IMG/VR virus record: IMGVR_UViG_3300037088_000682
Span: 1 to 64,000 of that record
Length of the DNA stretch: 64,000 nucleotides
Strand: one strand, 5' to 3'
From: a virus
The notes under the pieces are model-generated. The model was not told where the DNA came from, did not search any database, and saw nothing but the letters and a program-made list of their open reading frames with translations. Position numbers and translations under genes: made by a program. This document shows positions 1 to 7,136 of this stretch, in pieces (position 1 is the stretch's first letter; each line of letters starts with the position of its first letter).

Positions 1-60
1 GACCCTACCGTCTTCCAATTCGAACTCAGTGGCCGAAACTCGAACCACCTTCATCTTCAT
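1..60 (-). CDS. Partial hypothetical protein, N-terminus only
   Basis: The minus strand reads M-K-M-K-V-V-R-V-S-A-T-E-F-E-L-E-D-G-R-V and runs off the left edge of the window. In-frame ATGs at 66, 60 and 54 are all possible starts. A TTGACA with a weak TAATCC about 16 bases downstream lies upstream on this strand. The family is not recognised; the short charged beta-strand-like start says little. Confidence 0.55.
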   Translation of the reverse strand, partial: MKMKVVRVSATEFELEDGRV

Positions 61-137
61 GTACATCCGATCTGATAGAAGGATTACCCACGGGTTGAGC
101 GGTGTCAAGCAACTTTAATCAAGTTCACGTTGAACTG

Positions 138-281
138 CTACCAACCCTTGTTTGGGATTCTGTTTGATTTGTTATTCCATGACCATAGGTAATTCAGAAT
201 CTGGCATCCGTTCGGCAGTACCGGGGGATCTGGTTCCCGTGGAGGTCTCAGGCCTTCCCAGTAGGTTTCAATGTCTTCCAT
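138..281 (-). CDS. 47-residue N-tag protein
   Basis: This short ORF begins MEDIETYWEGLRPP, the same N-terminal peptide seen in the next three upstream genes on this strand, and has no recognised domain after it. Its ATG overlaps the TGA of the upstream gene (TGATG), so translational coupling is likely. The remainder is proline-rich and then Asn/Trp-rich, ending NKGW. The shared N-terminus and the coupling are the reasons to accept such a short gene. Confidence 0.7.
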   Translation of the reverse strand: MEDIETYWEGLRPPREPDPPVLPNGCQILNYLWSWNNKSNRIPNKGW

Positions 282-505
282 CAGGGTCGACCCCAGTCAA
301 ACATCGGGTAACCATCTTCGTACCTCATGTAGGTAGCTACATACTTTCGCATGTCATGCCGTCCACTAATTGGATACCCATCCTCTCGATCCCATTGGCG
401 AGTCCTCTCCATCATCTCATTTCTGATCCTGGCTTGAGCCCGCTCCACCAAGTGGGGCCTTGCTACATCCCAGTAGGACTCAATGGAATCGTTGTCGTCA
501 GCCAT
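281..505 (-). CDS. N-tag protein, 74 aa, unknown
   Basis: The protein starts with an acidic stretch followed by SIESYWDVARP, a clear copy of the N-tag. The remainder is charged and aromatic with two copies of an E-D-G-Y-P motif (about residues 41-45 and 63-67). Its ATG overlaps the TAA of the upstream ORF, and its TGA overlaps the ATG of the downstream 47-residue gene. No family was recognised. Confidence 0.75.
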   Translation of the reverse strand: MADDNDSIESYWDVARPHLVERAQARIRNEMMERTRQWDREDGYPISGRHDMRKYVATYMRYEDGYPMFDWGRP

Positions 506-747
506 TACGGAATAGCATCATCGGTCACGAAGTTATCGTCAGCCACTCGTGGAGTTGGGCTCCCTGAGCTTATTGGGTTCATTGATGGTGGGTAGGCTCT
601 TCTCTCAGTCGGGTAGAGGGCTGCTGGTCTAGGGAAGGGGCTTTGGGCATCCCTGAACAGGAACTCAACCCTGAAGTCATGCAACGTCCTATTACGCCAA
701 TCAGGTTCTGAACTAAGGCCTTGGTTTAAGAAGTACTCGGCCCCCAT
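505..747 (-). CDS. Hypothetical protein or frameshifted C-terminal part of the upstream N-tag protein
   Basis: This 80-residue ORF overlaps the end of the upstream gene by 35 bases. It contains T-L-H-D-F-R-V-E-F, resembling T-L-R-D-F-G-I-T-Y inside that protein, and its start region continues naturally from the sequence just before the upstream stop. It could be a separate coupled gene or the true C-terminal part of the 410-residue protein after a frameshift. The tail (P-T-P-R-V then D-D-A-I-P) is only faintly like a C-tag. Confidence 0.5.
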   Translation of the reverse strand: MGAEYFLNQGLSSEPDWRNRTLHDFRVEFLFRDAQSPFPRPAALYPTERRAYPPSMNPISSGSPTPRVADDNFVTDDAIP

Positions 748-1945
748 AACCGAATTCCCTGAGGGTGTTGAGTGGCAGCGGGGTGCTCATATGTATTGAA
801 GTTTGAGTCAATGCCTCTACCAATAGAGCAGAACGTCGGAGGTTGATCCGGCTAGCATATGTTCGCTCTTCATTGGAAAGGCTCTCTGGGAGCTGCAAGT
901 CAGCTATGTTGTGATTTGGTGTGTGAAACTCCGTAATGGGTCGTCCAGGATCCCTTGGAGAAACTGGTTGCTCCAACATGAGTTGGGTTAGTCTTCGAGT
1001 GCATTCGTCCCCACTCGGTTGGTTGGAGAAGTACTCCCTTATTATCTGATATCCAGGAAGCTGCCTAGTCATCGACATGTACTGTTCGATGTACGCTATG
1101 ATACGTCGATCGGCCTCATTACCCGCACGGTTGGTACCCCTAGTAGTGTATGTGATTCCAAAGTCCCTAAGAGTATCTCTCCAGAAGGTATTGGGTAAGC
1201 TGGCTTCCCGACTTCTCTCTCCAGCCCACTCCAACAACTCGTTGATACTCCCATCAATCGATTCAGTGTCTCCTCCTATGTTCTCTACCACCACTTGAAG
1301 CTCATGCAGGAGTAGATTAAGCTGTCTGAGGTTGAAGGTGGTCTGATCAAGGGCTGGTGCCTCTGCCTCTCTTGGAGTGGCTGGGGTGAGTCTGATTTCT
1401 AGTCCTCCAACAGTCACGATCAACTCTAAAATCCGCTCTCGAGCCCTTATGTTGGAATGAAAGGCACCCCTCAAAACAGATATCGGAGGGAAGCCGTTGT
1501 CCTGTTCAAACCTGTCGGATATGTACTCCATGATCTCATGATCATGGGTAGCTATAGCGTTGGGTGGGGTATACCGTCTATGTAGATACTCAAGGATCTC
1601 ACCACTACTCAGATCTAGCGGGTGTGCATTCCCGTAGGCAATTCGATCCAGGATAGTCACACAATCATCATCGTTTTCCCCTACAAAGTGAGTTCTTGTT
1701 CTCTCGTAATCCGGAAGTCCCTGGTAAATAGTTCGAGCACTGTAGTACGACCTAATCCTACTACAAGCTGCATTGTCGACAGGAGAGGGGGCCGGAAAAA
1801 CATCCACATAAGTTCTAAGCAAAATGTTGAGTATCTCGCGACCACTTGGGTTAGGAACCCAACCATCAACCGGAAGAGGAGCCACCACCTCTGGTTCCTC
1901 TTCGCGGTGTTCCCAGTAGGACTCAACGTCATTCTTGTTTGGCAC
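713..1945 (-). CDS. N-tag protein of 410 aa with helical repeats
   Basis: The N-terminus NDVESYWEHREEEPE carries the N-tag, followed by a proline linker and a long helical region with repeated patterns such as I-L-D-R-I, L-R-D/E-F-G and Y-I-x-x-Y/R-F/M. The D-C-V-T-I-L-D-R-I segment resembles D-C-S-D-I-L-D-R-I of the adjacent upstream gene, so the two probably share a domain. The start is 8 bases after the upstream stop. A helical-repeat scaffold or adaptor is possible; no enzyme motif is visible. Confidence 0.8.
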   Translation of the reverse strand: MPNKNDVESYWEHREEEPEVVAPLPVDGWVPNPSGREILNILLRTYVDVFPAPSPVDNAACSRIRSYYSARTIYQGLPDYERTRTHFVGENDDDCVTILDRIAYGNAHPLDLSSGEILEYLHRRYTPPNAIATHDHEIMEYISDRFEQDNGFPPISVLRGAFHSNIRARERILELIVTVGGLEIRLTPATPREAEAPALDQTTFNLRQLNLLLHELQVVVENIGGDTESIDGSINELLEWAGERSREASLPNTFWRDTLRDFGITYTTRGTNRAGNEADRRIIAYIEQYMSMTRQLPGYQIIREYFSNQPSGDECTRRLTQLMLEQPVSPRDPGRPITEFHTPNHNIADLQLPESLSNEERTYASRINLRRSALLVEALTQTSIHMSTPLPLNTLREFGYGGRVLLKPRP

Positions 1946-1953
1946 GGTTACCT

Positions 1954-2427
1954 CTAAAGTTCGTCAATTTCTACAAATGTAGTTAACTCGTTCATTAGGT
2001 CTTGCACGTAACTCGCTGGGTGTCCTCGTTCAACTGCCAGAGCAGTAATTCGATCCAGGATATCCGAGCAATCATAATCATAGCTTACCCCAAGAGCTCT
2101 CAATGAATTTCTTAGGCGTACTACCCCCAAAACAACTTCTCGAATATGCTCATCAACCTCTCTTGGTCTCAACCCCACACGGGTTCCCATCGAAACATCG
2201 GGGTTGTGTCCTTGAGCTAGTCTACTCGAGTAGGGGGGATCGACAAGACCCCACTGCTCCACATAGGCGTGTAACTCCGAGAAGTCGGCGATGGTGCCGC
2301 CGACCCCGGTAATACTTAGCTCAAACCGGACAGGCTTGGACTCAGCAGGCTGAACGCTGAGCTCAAGCTGCTGCTCCCGTGGAGGACGAATCCACTCCCA
2401 GAATGATTCTATGTCAGTGTCAGACAT
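1954..2427 (-). CDS. N-tag protein, 157 aa
   Basis: The protein starts MSDTDIESFWEWIRPPRE, the best match to the full N-tag including the trailing R-P. The C-terminal half has S-L-R-A-L-G-V-S-Y then D-C-S-D-I-L-D-R-I, shared with its downstream neighbour. It is the first gene of a minus-strand run of four or five tagged genes, with a GGTGTA element at 2465-2470, leaving a leader of about 30 bases rather than a leaderless start. Confidence 0.8.
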   Translation of the reverse strand: MSDTDIESFWEWIRPPREQQLELSVQPAESKPVRFELSITGVGGTIADFSELHAYVEQWGLVDPPYSSRLAQGHNPDVSMGTRVGLRPREVDEHIREVVLGVVRLRNSLRALGVSYDYDCSDILDRITALAVERGHPASYVQDLMNELTTFVEIDEL

Positions 2428-2464
2428 TCTTTTTGGCCGGTTTGAGTTAGGCCCTAGGGCACTT

Positions 2465-2470
2465 TACACC
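2465..2470 (-). promoter_or_regulatory. GGTGTA promoter-like element
   Basis: The element reads GGTGTAAA on the minus strand, 37 bases before the ATG at 2427. Spacing is longer than in most copies. It would drive the N-tag gene run. Confidence 0.5.
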
Positions 2471-2528
2471 AAATCATTGACAAGTTTCAATCGGCAAACC
2501 ATGCTTACCGGTTCGGCTAGGTGATGCC

Positions 2529-2738
2529 ATGCAGACAACCCTCCCAGCGATTCAGTCCAATATAAAGCGAGCCAAGAAGATCGTCTATTGGAGGTGCCGC
2601 CGAAAGGACAAGAGGCTTGCAAACCGAATCCACCGCAGGGCCCTTGGGCGCATGACCCACAATTTCGAACGTGATCCCGAATCCTTCGAGAGCGAGACCT
2701 TCGAGGCTCCTACCTTCAGCAGCCGTGACATCTGCTAA
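2529..2738 (+). CDS. Small basic protein, 69 aa
   Basis: Residues 10-42 are strongly basic (K-R-A-K-K, R-C-R-R-K-D-K-R, R-I-H-R-R) and the last third is acidic with F-E-R-D-P-E-S. AGGTG lies upstream of the ATG. This looks like a small nucleic-acid-binding protein, but no family is recognised. The minus-strand ORF over the same bases is judged a shadow. Confidence 0.6.
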   Translation: MQTTLPAIQSNIKRAKKIVYWRCRRKDKRLANRIHRRALGRMTHNFERDPESFESETFEAPTFSSRDIC

Positions 2739-2774
2739 TTGACTTGCCAAGCTCTCCTGTGTTATTCAGGTCGC

Positions 2775-3002
2775 ATGCCTGGTGATGAACGCTATGTGGA
2801 CGACTTCAGCCATGATATCGGTTATGGGGGTCATGTACTATTGAGACACCTTCAACAGGCTTTTGCTGATCTAGGTATCGAGTGCACGGTATGCTACGAA
2901 GGTGGCTTAGTTCGAGTTCACTTCCCGGAGGTGCTCAATAGCTATGATGACCCACCTCATGAGCTTGATCTTGAGATAGCCCCGAAGTTTGGAGCTGATT
3001 GA
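2775..3002 (+). CDS. Hypothetical protein, 75 aa
   Basis: The ATG at 2775 is preferred over an in-frame TTG at 2739 because TGTTAT lies just upstream at leaderless spacing. The protein has an alternating pattern (H-V-L-L-R-H-L-Q-Q, then C-T-V-C-Y-E-G-G-L-V-R-V-H-F) suggesting a small alpha/beta fold. It ends just before a possible GTG start for the next gene. Function unknown. Confidence 0.65.
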   Translation: MPGDERYVDDFSHDIGYGGHVLLRHLQQAFADLGIECTVCYEGGLVRVHFPEVLNSYDDPPHELDLEIAPKFGAD

Positions 3003-3004
3003 CC

Positions 3005-3181
3005 GTGGTCTACACAGAAGAGCAGAGAAAAGCTATTAGTGAAGAGTGTAAGGGCAAGATTGTCAAGAGCCTCGAATGGAGTCCCTCCGACAAGAATGAC
3101 ATCGGATACTGGGTAATGACCTTCACCGATGGTTCAGAGGTATGCTTTCGCTTGATGGCCGAGCTTGTGAACCCCCGGTGA
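3005..3181 (+). CDS. Small protein with YTEEQR N-terminus
   Basis: The GTG at 3005 gives M-V-Y-T-E-E-Q-R; a TTG at 2999 overlapping the upstream stop is an alternative. The next gene starts M-P-Y-T-E-E-Q-R, so the two share an N-terminus. Residues 22-50 look like a small beta sheet (G-Y-W-V-M-T-F-T-D-G-S-E-V-C-F). Function unknown. Confidence 0.65.
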   Translation: MVYTEEQRKAISEECKGKIVKSLEWSPSDKNDIGYWVMTFTDGSEVCFRLMAELVNPR

Positions 3182-3187
3182 AGTGTC

Positions 3188-3553
3188 ATGCCGTACACTG
3201 AAGAGCAACGAGCGGCAAATCAGGACAGAGTATTCGTCCTTCTAGGGGTCAGAGTGCCTAGAAGCACCTCCTTCCCTGGGCAATACTGGCACGTATCTCG
3301 CTGTGGGTACAATATGGGTATCTCCCTTGATATCCAAGATATGGAAAATCCCTATAAGTGGGATGTGGGTACCCGCGGGTGTTCCTTCACCGCTTCAGGA
3401 GTAGCGGAGACACCAGACCTTGCAGTACATGAAGCTCATGTTCGGCTAGCTCAGTACATCCTAGAGGTTGAAGAGGTCAGGAATGTACTCCTCAGTTCAT
3501 TATCAGAAGCTCCTAAGGCACTGTCTCGATTCGAACGTGACCAGGTAATCTAA
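3188..3553 (+). CDS. C-tagged protein, 121 aa
   Basis: The N-terminus M-P-Y-T-E-E-Q-R matches the preceding gene. The middle alternates beta strands, followed by an amphipathic helix, and the last nine residues are SRFERDQVI, a canonical C-tag. The stop overlaps the convergent macrodomain gene by four bases. No enzyme motif is visible. Confidence 0.8.
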   Translation: MPYTEEQRAANQDRVFVLLGVRVPRSTSFPGQYWHVSRCGYNMGISLDIQDMENPYKWDVGTRGCSFTASGVAETPDLAVHEAHVRLAQYILEVEEVRNVLLSSLSEAPKALSRFERDQVI

Positions 3554-4158
3554 GCCCCGATCATCCGCTTCATGCACTCCAACATCAGGGGTGAGTTGTA
3601 GGACACGAGGATCACATCCTGAAGGGTAGTGTTGGTCTCGAGGAAGGCCTTGACCTCTCGGACGGCTACCTCACAGGCCTTCTCCACCGGGTAACCGTAG
3701 GCACCAGCAGAGATTGCCGGGAAGGCAATTGAGGTTCCCTTATGGGCGACGGCTAGCCTTAGGCTCTCTTGGTAACAGGAGGCAAGAAGCCTCTCTTCTT
3801 TCGCTCCCCCACCGTGCCAGATAGGCCCGACCGTGTGAATCACATACCGACAAGGAAGGCTGAACGCCTTCGTGATGCGAGCCTGTCCAGTTGGACACCT
3901 GACTCCAGGCCTCACCTCCGGAACTTCGCTACAGGCTTCCAGGAGCCGTGGGCCCGCCGCCGCGTGGATGGCATGGTCTACACCACCCCCACCAAGCATC
4001 ACCTCATTGGCAGCATTGACGATGATGTCTACGTTGAGGGTGGTAATGTCCGCGTCGAGAGCCCTAACCCTATCAGAAAGACGATTTGTGTTCGCTCGAA
4101 TGTTCTCAGCAGCCTTGTCCAGGGTTTCTTTGGAAACAGGTATCATTCTGTGGGGCAT
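3550..4158 (-). CDS. Macrodomain ADP-ribose-binding protein or hydrolase
   Basis: With the ATG at 4158 the protein has 202 residues. It carries the MacroD/YmdB signatures: V-N-A-A-N (47-51), a glycine-rich G-G-G-G-V-D-H-A-I-H loop (56-65), and A-G-A-Y-G-Y-P (151-157). Such enzymes bind ADP-ribose and many remove it from proteins, DNA or O-acetyl-ADP-ribose. The start is set by a sigma-70-like promoter ending nine bases before this ATG; longer starts lie upstream of that promoter. A NADAR gene at 50.6 kb may act in the same chemistry. Confidence 0.93.
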   Translation of the reverse strand: MPHRMIPVSKETLDKAAENIRANTNRLSDRVRALDADITTLNVDIIVNAANEVMLGGGGVDHAIHAAAGPRLLEACSEVPEVRPGVRCPTGQARITKAFSLPCRYVIHTVGPIWHGGGAKEERLLASCYQESLRLAVAHKGTSIAFPAISAGAYGYPVEKACEVAVREVKAFLETNTTLQDVILVSYNSPLMLECMKRMIGA

Positions 4159-4167
4159 ACAGGCCAT

Positions 4168-4196
4168 ATTAAACCAGTAAGTCCCACAAGTGTCAA
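4168..4196 (-). promoter_or_regulatory. Sigma-70-type promoter of the macrodomain gene
   Basis: Minus strand TTGACA (4196-4191), a 17-base spacer and TTTAAT (4173-4168), with nine bases to the ATG at 4158. This is the only clear two-part promoter seen and suggests expression by the host polymerase. Confidence 0.75.
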
Positions 4197-4204
4197 GGAA
4201 AGCG

Positions 4205-5074
4205 TCACTTCCCCCAGAATCGTTGAGAGATTGGTGCAAAGCTAAGCATGGCAGGCTTAACTGAAGCTCCCTCAGCTGGTTCACTTTGGGTACTTTCTGT
4301 CATTTCTTGCAGAAGGTCATCTATTGGGTCTTCCACAGGAGTAGCTTCTGTGGAAGACGACTCCACCGGCTCAACACTCTCAGGCGCGGAGGTCGACTCC
4401 GAGGGATCCTCATCTTGGTACCCGCTTCTCAGATAGTAGTACCCAGATCCCTTGTCGTGCTCGAAGAGATCCTTGTTCTCGCGTAGGATCCTCTTTAATG
4501 ACCCCCTCACGTCGTCTCCATTGGGTAGGCAGTGACGAGCTTTCAATTGATCATAAATGTCTTCAGGACGTAGTATCTGACCTACCAAAATATCCTGAAT
4601 GGCAGCGACGACTTTTTGGTAATGAGTGTTCCTCTTGGGACGGGTAGAGGTTGTTCCGCGTTTTGTAATACGAAGAGGCAAACTCGGATCAGAGTTCTTG
4701 CGCCGACCCCCTGTTGGTACCTTACTCAAATAGTCTAGGATCGCTTCCTCGTGTTCCTTTGAATAAAACAGGGTTTGTTTGTCTAGTTGGCACCTAGGGT
4801 CGATCGCCTTGAGATGCTTGAACTTTGCAACCTGCCTGGTGTTGATCTTCCTGCTTATTAGACCAACTCTGTTTGTTAGGGGTGTTGTTAGGGCGCTGAT
4901 GTTTTGGGTGCGCCGACCCGCTGAGTGGCGTTCAATCTTCCGTCGACCTCCAAGCCACTCGATTACAATCTTATGGAGTAACTTTGGACTGGTGGTTTGG
5001 AGCTCAACAACTTGGTGCTTGAACTCTTTAGATTCTTCATCATTGAGGATTGTGCGTATTGAGTTATTGGCCAT
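4205..5074 (-). CDS. HARE-HTH-like winged-helix protein
   Basis: The 289-residue protein has a basic first half, then (about 147-220) a winged-helix segment with a V-A-A-I-Q-D-I-L-V helix, E-D-I-Y-D-Q-L-K, and a G-x-G-Y-Y-Y-L-R ending, like HARE-HTH domains of RpoE-delta and ASXL. An acidic Ser/Glu tail follows. The upstream neighbour has the same domain (R-P-E-D-I-Y versus L-S-V-V-E-I-Y; F-x-L-R ending), so they are paralogues. A role on nucleic acid or RNA polymerase is inferred. The ATG follows a GGTGTA element by ten bases. Confidence 0.8.
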   Translation of the reverse strand: MANNSIRTILNDEESKEFKHQVVELQTTSPKLLHKIVIEWLGGRRKIERHSAGRRTQNISALTTPLTNRVGLISRKINTRQVAKFKHLKAIDPRCQLDKQTLFYSKEHEEAILDYLSKVPTGGRRKNSDPSLPLRITKRGTTSTRPKRNTHYQKVVAAIQDILVGQILRPEDIYDQLKARHCLPNGDDVRGSLKRILRENKDLFEHDKGSGYYYLRSGYQDEDPSESTSAPESVEPVESSSTEATPVEDPIDDLLQEMTESTQSEPAEGASVKPAMLSFAPISQRFWGK

Positions 5075-5120
5075 AGGATCCTTTTACACCGACGCCTATA
5101 GCTCCGTATAAAAGGATCCT
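5075..5120 (-). promoter_or_regulatory. GGTGTA element bracketed by a 12-bp perfect inverted repeat
   Basis: AGGATCCTTTTA (5075-5086) and its exact reverse complement (5109-5120) flank 22 bases. The minus-strand GGTGTA (5090-5085) overlaps the inner edge of one arm, ten bases before the ATG at 5074. The repeat may be an operator or a 5' hairpin. A second small palindrome, CCTGA-T5-TCAGG, lies at 5118-5132. Confidence 0.7.
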
Positions 5121-5143
5121 GATTTTTTCAGGAGGTGTGGTGC

Positions 5144-6328
5144 TCAGCGATTAATCGCCTTACTCTTGATGATATTCAGGAGGTTGATAGCGGCCTCCAT
5201 TTTCTTTTGAGCTTCTTTGCGTGCGAAGTCACGTCGCTTAGAGGTTCCGGCTAGGAATAAGCCTAACCCAACTACAGTAATCTCGCACACCCACAAGTCA
5301 CCACGCTTTTGCTCAAGGAGCCGTAGGTAGCTACCTGAAAACCGTGACCCGAACGCATTGGTTTGAACCATCGACTCACCGAGCCAGGTTGAGTAATCAG
5401 CTCCTCCCTGCTTGGACTTCGGGGCTACCACACGCTTGACAGTATTCAAGGGAAGATCTTGCTTGACGGAAGCTTTCTTGCTCTTCTTTTTGGAGTTCTT
5501 CTTGCTCTTGGACTTCCTACGCTTGACGGCGCTCTTTTCCTCAACAGGGACTTCTTCTACCTGAACTTCCTCAAGCTCTTGCACGGAGGTCTCTTCGACC
5601 ACTTCAATTTCCTGTTGCTCCAATGGGACACGGAATGGGTTCCCTTCTCGCAGACAAAAGATTCCTCTTTCTGGTCGGTCAAAGATGTCCCTGTTCTTTG
5701 AGAAGATGTAGCGAAGGTATTCGGTTGGCTTATTCGTGAGCGGCATCAAGCCGAGTATCGACAATCGCTTGTAGATCTCGACAACAGAGAGGGTCTCGCC
5801 CCCTAGAACCCTTTGGATGTTGTTGACAATGTCTTGAGGACGAGCAAACTTGGAAGCCGGAGCAACCGTGTCACAGGTATCCGACACCTCAGGCTCACCA
5901 TCCTCACCAACCTCAGACGAGCTCTCGGCCTCCACATCAAGTATAGTGGGCTCGTCAACTACCTCTATGGGTATCGTGTTGTGCGGAGCCGACCGGTCAA
6001 GAATGAAAACAAGGTTGGACTCGGTAGCCCCTTCTCCAATAGAGGTCCCCTCTTCAGGGGTAGGCCGATCTTTATCATCAATCATCTTAGGTCTTGCTTT
6101 CCGTCTATTTTCAGCCTCTTCAACACGAAGTCGCTCGGCTTCAGTCTGTGCAACGTTAGGGTCATCGAAAAGACTATCCTTACTGGCCACGAAAGAATAG
6201 CACCCATCGACCAAAGTCACAACTACTGGATTTTCTGGGATAAACTTAGGCTCAGTCCCGCCCAGGCCCTCTTCTAATATGACGACCTTCTCAACGGATC
6301 CGGGAACTGCGAGATAACAGGCTTGCAT
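5144..6328 (-). CDS. HARE-HTH-like plus dsRNA-binding-like protein
   Basis: The 394-residue protein has an acidic linker, a winged-helix segment (about 165-228, R-P-Q-D-I-V-N-N-I through G-I-F-C-L-R) matching the downstream paralogue, a Lys/Ser-rich basic stretch (about 263-293), and a C-terminal module (about 310-385). In that module W-V-C-E-I-T-V-V-G, then a K-R-R-D-F-A-R-K-E-A-Q-K-K-M-E-A-A helix follow the dsRBD pattern. Binding of structured RNA is inferred. The start lies ten bases after a GCGTAGTAG promoter-like element. Confidence 0.78.
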   Translation of the reverse strand: MQACYLAVPGSVEKVVILEEGLGGTEPKFIPENPVVVTLVDGCYSFVASKDSLFDDPNVAQTEAERLRVEEAENRRKARPKMIDDKDRPTPEEGTSIGEGATESNLVFILDRSAPHNTIPIEVVDEPTILDVEAESSSEVGEDGEPEVSDTCDTVAPASKFARPQDIVNNIQRVLGGETLSVVEIYKRLSILGLMPLTNKPTEYLRYIFSKNRDIFDRPERGIFCLREGNPFRVPLEQQEIEVVEETSVQELEEVQVEEVPVEEKSAVKRRKSKSKKNSKKKSKKASVKQDLPLNTVKRVVAPKSKQGGADYSTWLGESMVQTNAFGSRFSGSYLRLLEQKRGDLWVCEITVVGLGLFLAGTSKRRDFARKEAQKKMEAAINLLNIIKSKAINR

Positions 6329-6337
6329 AGGTTACTA

Positions 6338-6343
6338 CTACGC
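6338..6343 (-). promoter_or_regulatory. CGTAGTAG promoter-like element
   Basis: Minus strand GCGTAGTAGTAACCT then ATG at 6328. It places the start at leaderless spacing and belongs to the CGTA(A/G)TA group. Confidence 0.6.
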
Positions 6344-6430
6344 ATGAGATCAGAAAAACACAACTTATTTGTCAAAATAGTTCGTTGGGCCTAAATCTGT
6401 GCAAAACCTGTGCACAAACCTCACCCTACC

Positions 6431-6449
6431 AAGTAAGAAAATCTTACTT
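6431..6449. terminator. Possible hairpin in the 6.33-6.52 kb gap
   Basis: AAGTAAGA-AAA-TCTTACTT is a perfect eight-base-pair hairpin with a three-base loop in an AT-rich gap that has no other feature. It could end minus-strand transcription from 6831. There is no strong T-run, so it may be only a weak terminator. Confidence 0.4.
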
Positions 6450-6519
6450 CAATTTCTGACCCTCGATTGAAATAAGGTTTCAGACTACCAAGCCATATTG
6501 CAACCGGCTAGAATAAGAT

Positions 6520-6831
6520 CTATCGGCCTGGAGGTCTAAGCCTCTTCGGGCCCAGCGTTCCAAGAAAGTCTCTCAACCCCTCGCTCTGCTCTTCGGTGAC
6601 CTTGACCTGGCCTGAGCTGACCAGGTTGGCCGCACCTGGGTCTAACCCAAACCGCTTGTGAACCCCCTCTGCCCACTCCCTCTGCCGCGTTGTCAACTTC
6701 TGGAACCTTCTGGAATTTATGCTATCTAGCATTTCAGAAAAGGCGGTTTCCTCTTCGTCAGTCAGTTTTTCACTATCCAGTAAGTCATTCAGAAGTTTAG
6801 CATCCGTCAGATTGACCTTGAGTTCAGCCAT
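6520..6831 (-). CDS. Small helical protein ending RPPGR
   Basis: The 103-residue protein has the pattern L-L-N-D-L-L-D through L-T-D-E-E-E-T-A-F-S-E-M-L, then L-T-T-R-Q-R-E-W-A, and ends R-P-P-G-R. A paralogue at 59955-60257 has the same layout and same last five residues. The ATG at 6831 follows minus-strand TATACT by eight bases. Q-R-x-W modules of this kind are common in phages but the role is not known to me. Confidence 0.78.
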   Translation of the reverse strand: MAELKVNLTDAKLLNDLLDSEKLTDEEETAFSEMLDSINSRRFQKLTTRQREWAEGVHKRFGLDPGAANLVSSGQVKVTEEQSEGLRDFLGTLGPKRLRPPGR

Positions 6832-6839
6832 CAATGGAC

Positions 6840-6845
6840 AGTATA
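6840..6845 (-). promoter_or_regulatory. TATACT -10 element, leaderless spacing
   Basis: Minus strand GGGGTATACT, then eight bases and the ATG at 6831. Similar GG-TATACT sites precede the genes at 20658 and 43017, and a TATACT without the GG precedes the gene at 38470. Confidence 0.6.
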
Positions 6846-6908
6846 CCCCAACCAGACGATTAAAAAACCACTCGCCAGTCGATTTGATGGATTCTCAAGT
6901 CCCTAACC

Positions 6909-6914
6909 GGTGTA
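6909..6914 (+). promoter_or_regulatory. GGTGTA promoter-like element
   Basis: ACCGGTGTATTGAACGAC precedes the ATG at 6924, nine bases after GTA. It supports that ATG over the in-frame TTG at 6915. Confidence 0.6.
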
Positions 6915-6923
6915 TTGAACGAC

Positions 6924-7133
6924 ATGTCGAACAAATTCCATAAAAGAAACTACGAACACGTCTTCAATAATGGAACTGTCCTAACACTCAAGGCAACCGC
7001 AACAGGCCTAAGGATTTACTGGCAGGAAAGCGAAGCAGAAGAAAAGCATCCGGCGGTTAAAGTGTCCTGGTCTAGGATCACGCGCATGCACCGGAACCGT
7101 CCGAAGCCGAAGACACCTACGGTCACAGAGTGA
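6924..7133 (+). CDS. Small basic protein, 69 aa
   Basis: The start is set by the GGTGTA element nine bases upstream. The protein has a beta-rich core (H-V-F-N-N-G-T-V-L-T-L-K, then L-R-I-Y-W) and a basic tail (R-I-T-R-M-H-R-N-R-P-K-P-K). It resembles a small nucleic-acid-binding fold, but no family is recognised. It runs just ahead of a C-tagged gene. Confidence 0.65.
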   Translation: MSNKFHKRNYEHVFNNGTVLTLKATATGLRIYWQESEAEEKHPAVKVSWSRITRMHRNRPKPKTPTVTE

Positions 7134-7136
7134 CCA

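Noticed and set aside
152-595. Plus-strand ORF of 147 codons
   Set aside because: It lies antisense to three minus-strand genes with shared N-tags and start/stop overlaps; its protein looks random.
505-600. P-T-P-R-V ... D-D-A-I-P as another C-tag
   Set aside because: Too little of the core is kept to count it; listed only as a possible degenerate form in the gene entry.
3769-4245. Plus-strand ORFs inside the macrodomain gene
   Set aside because: The minus strand has the full macrodomain motifs; the plus ORFs are antisense shadows.
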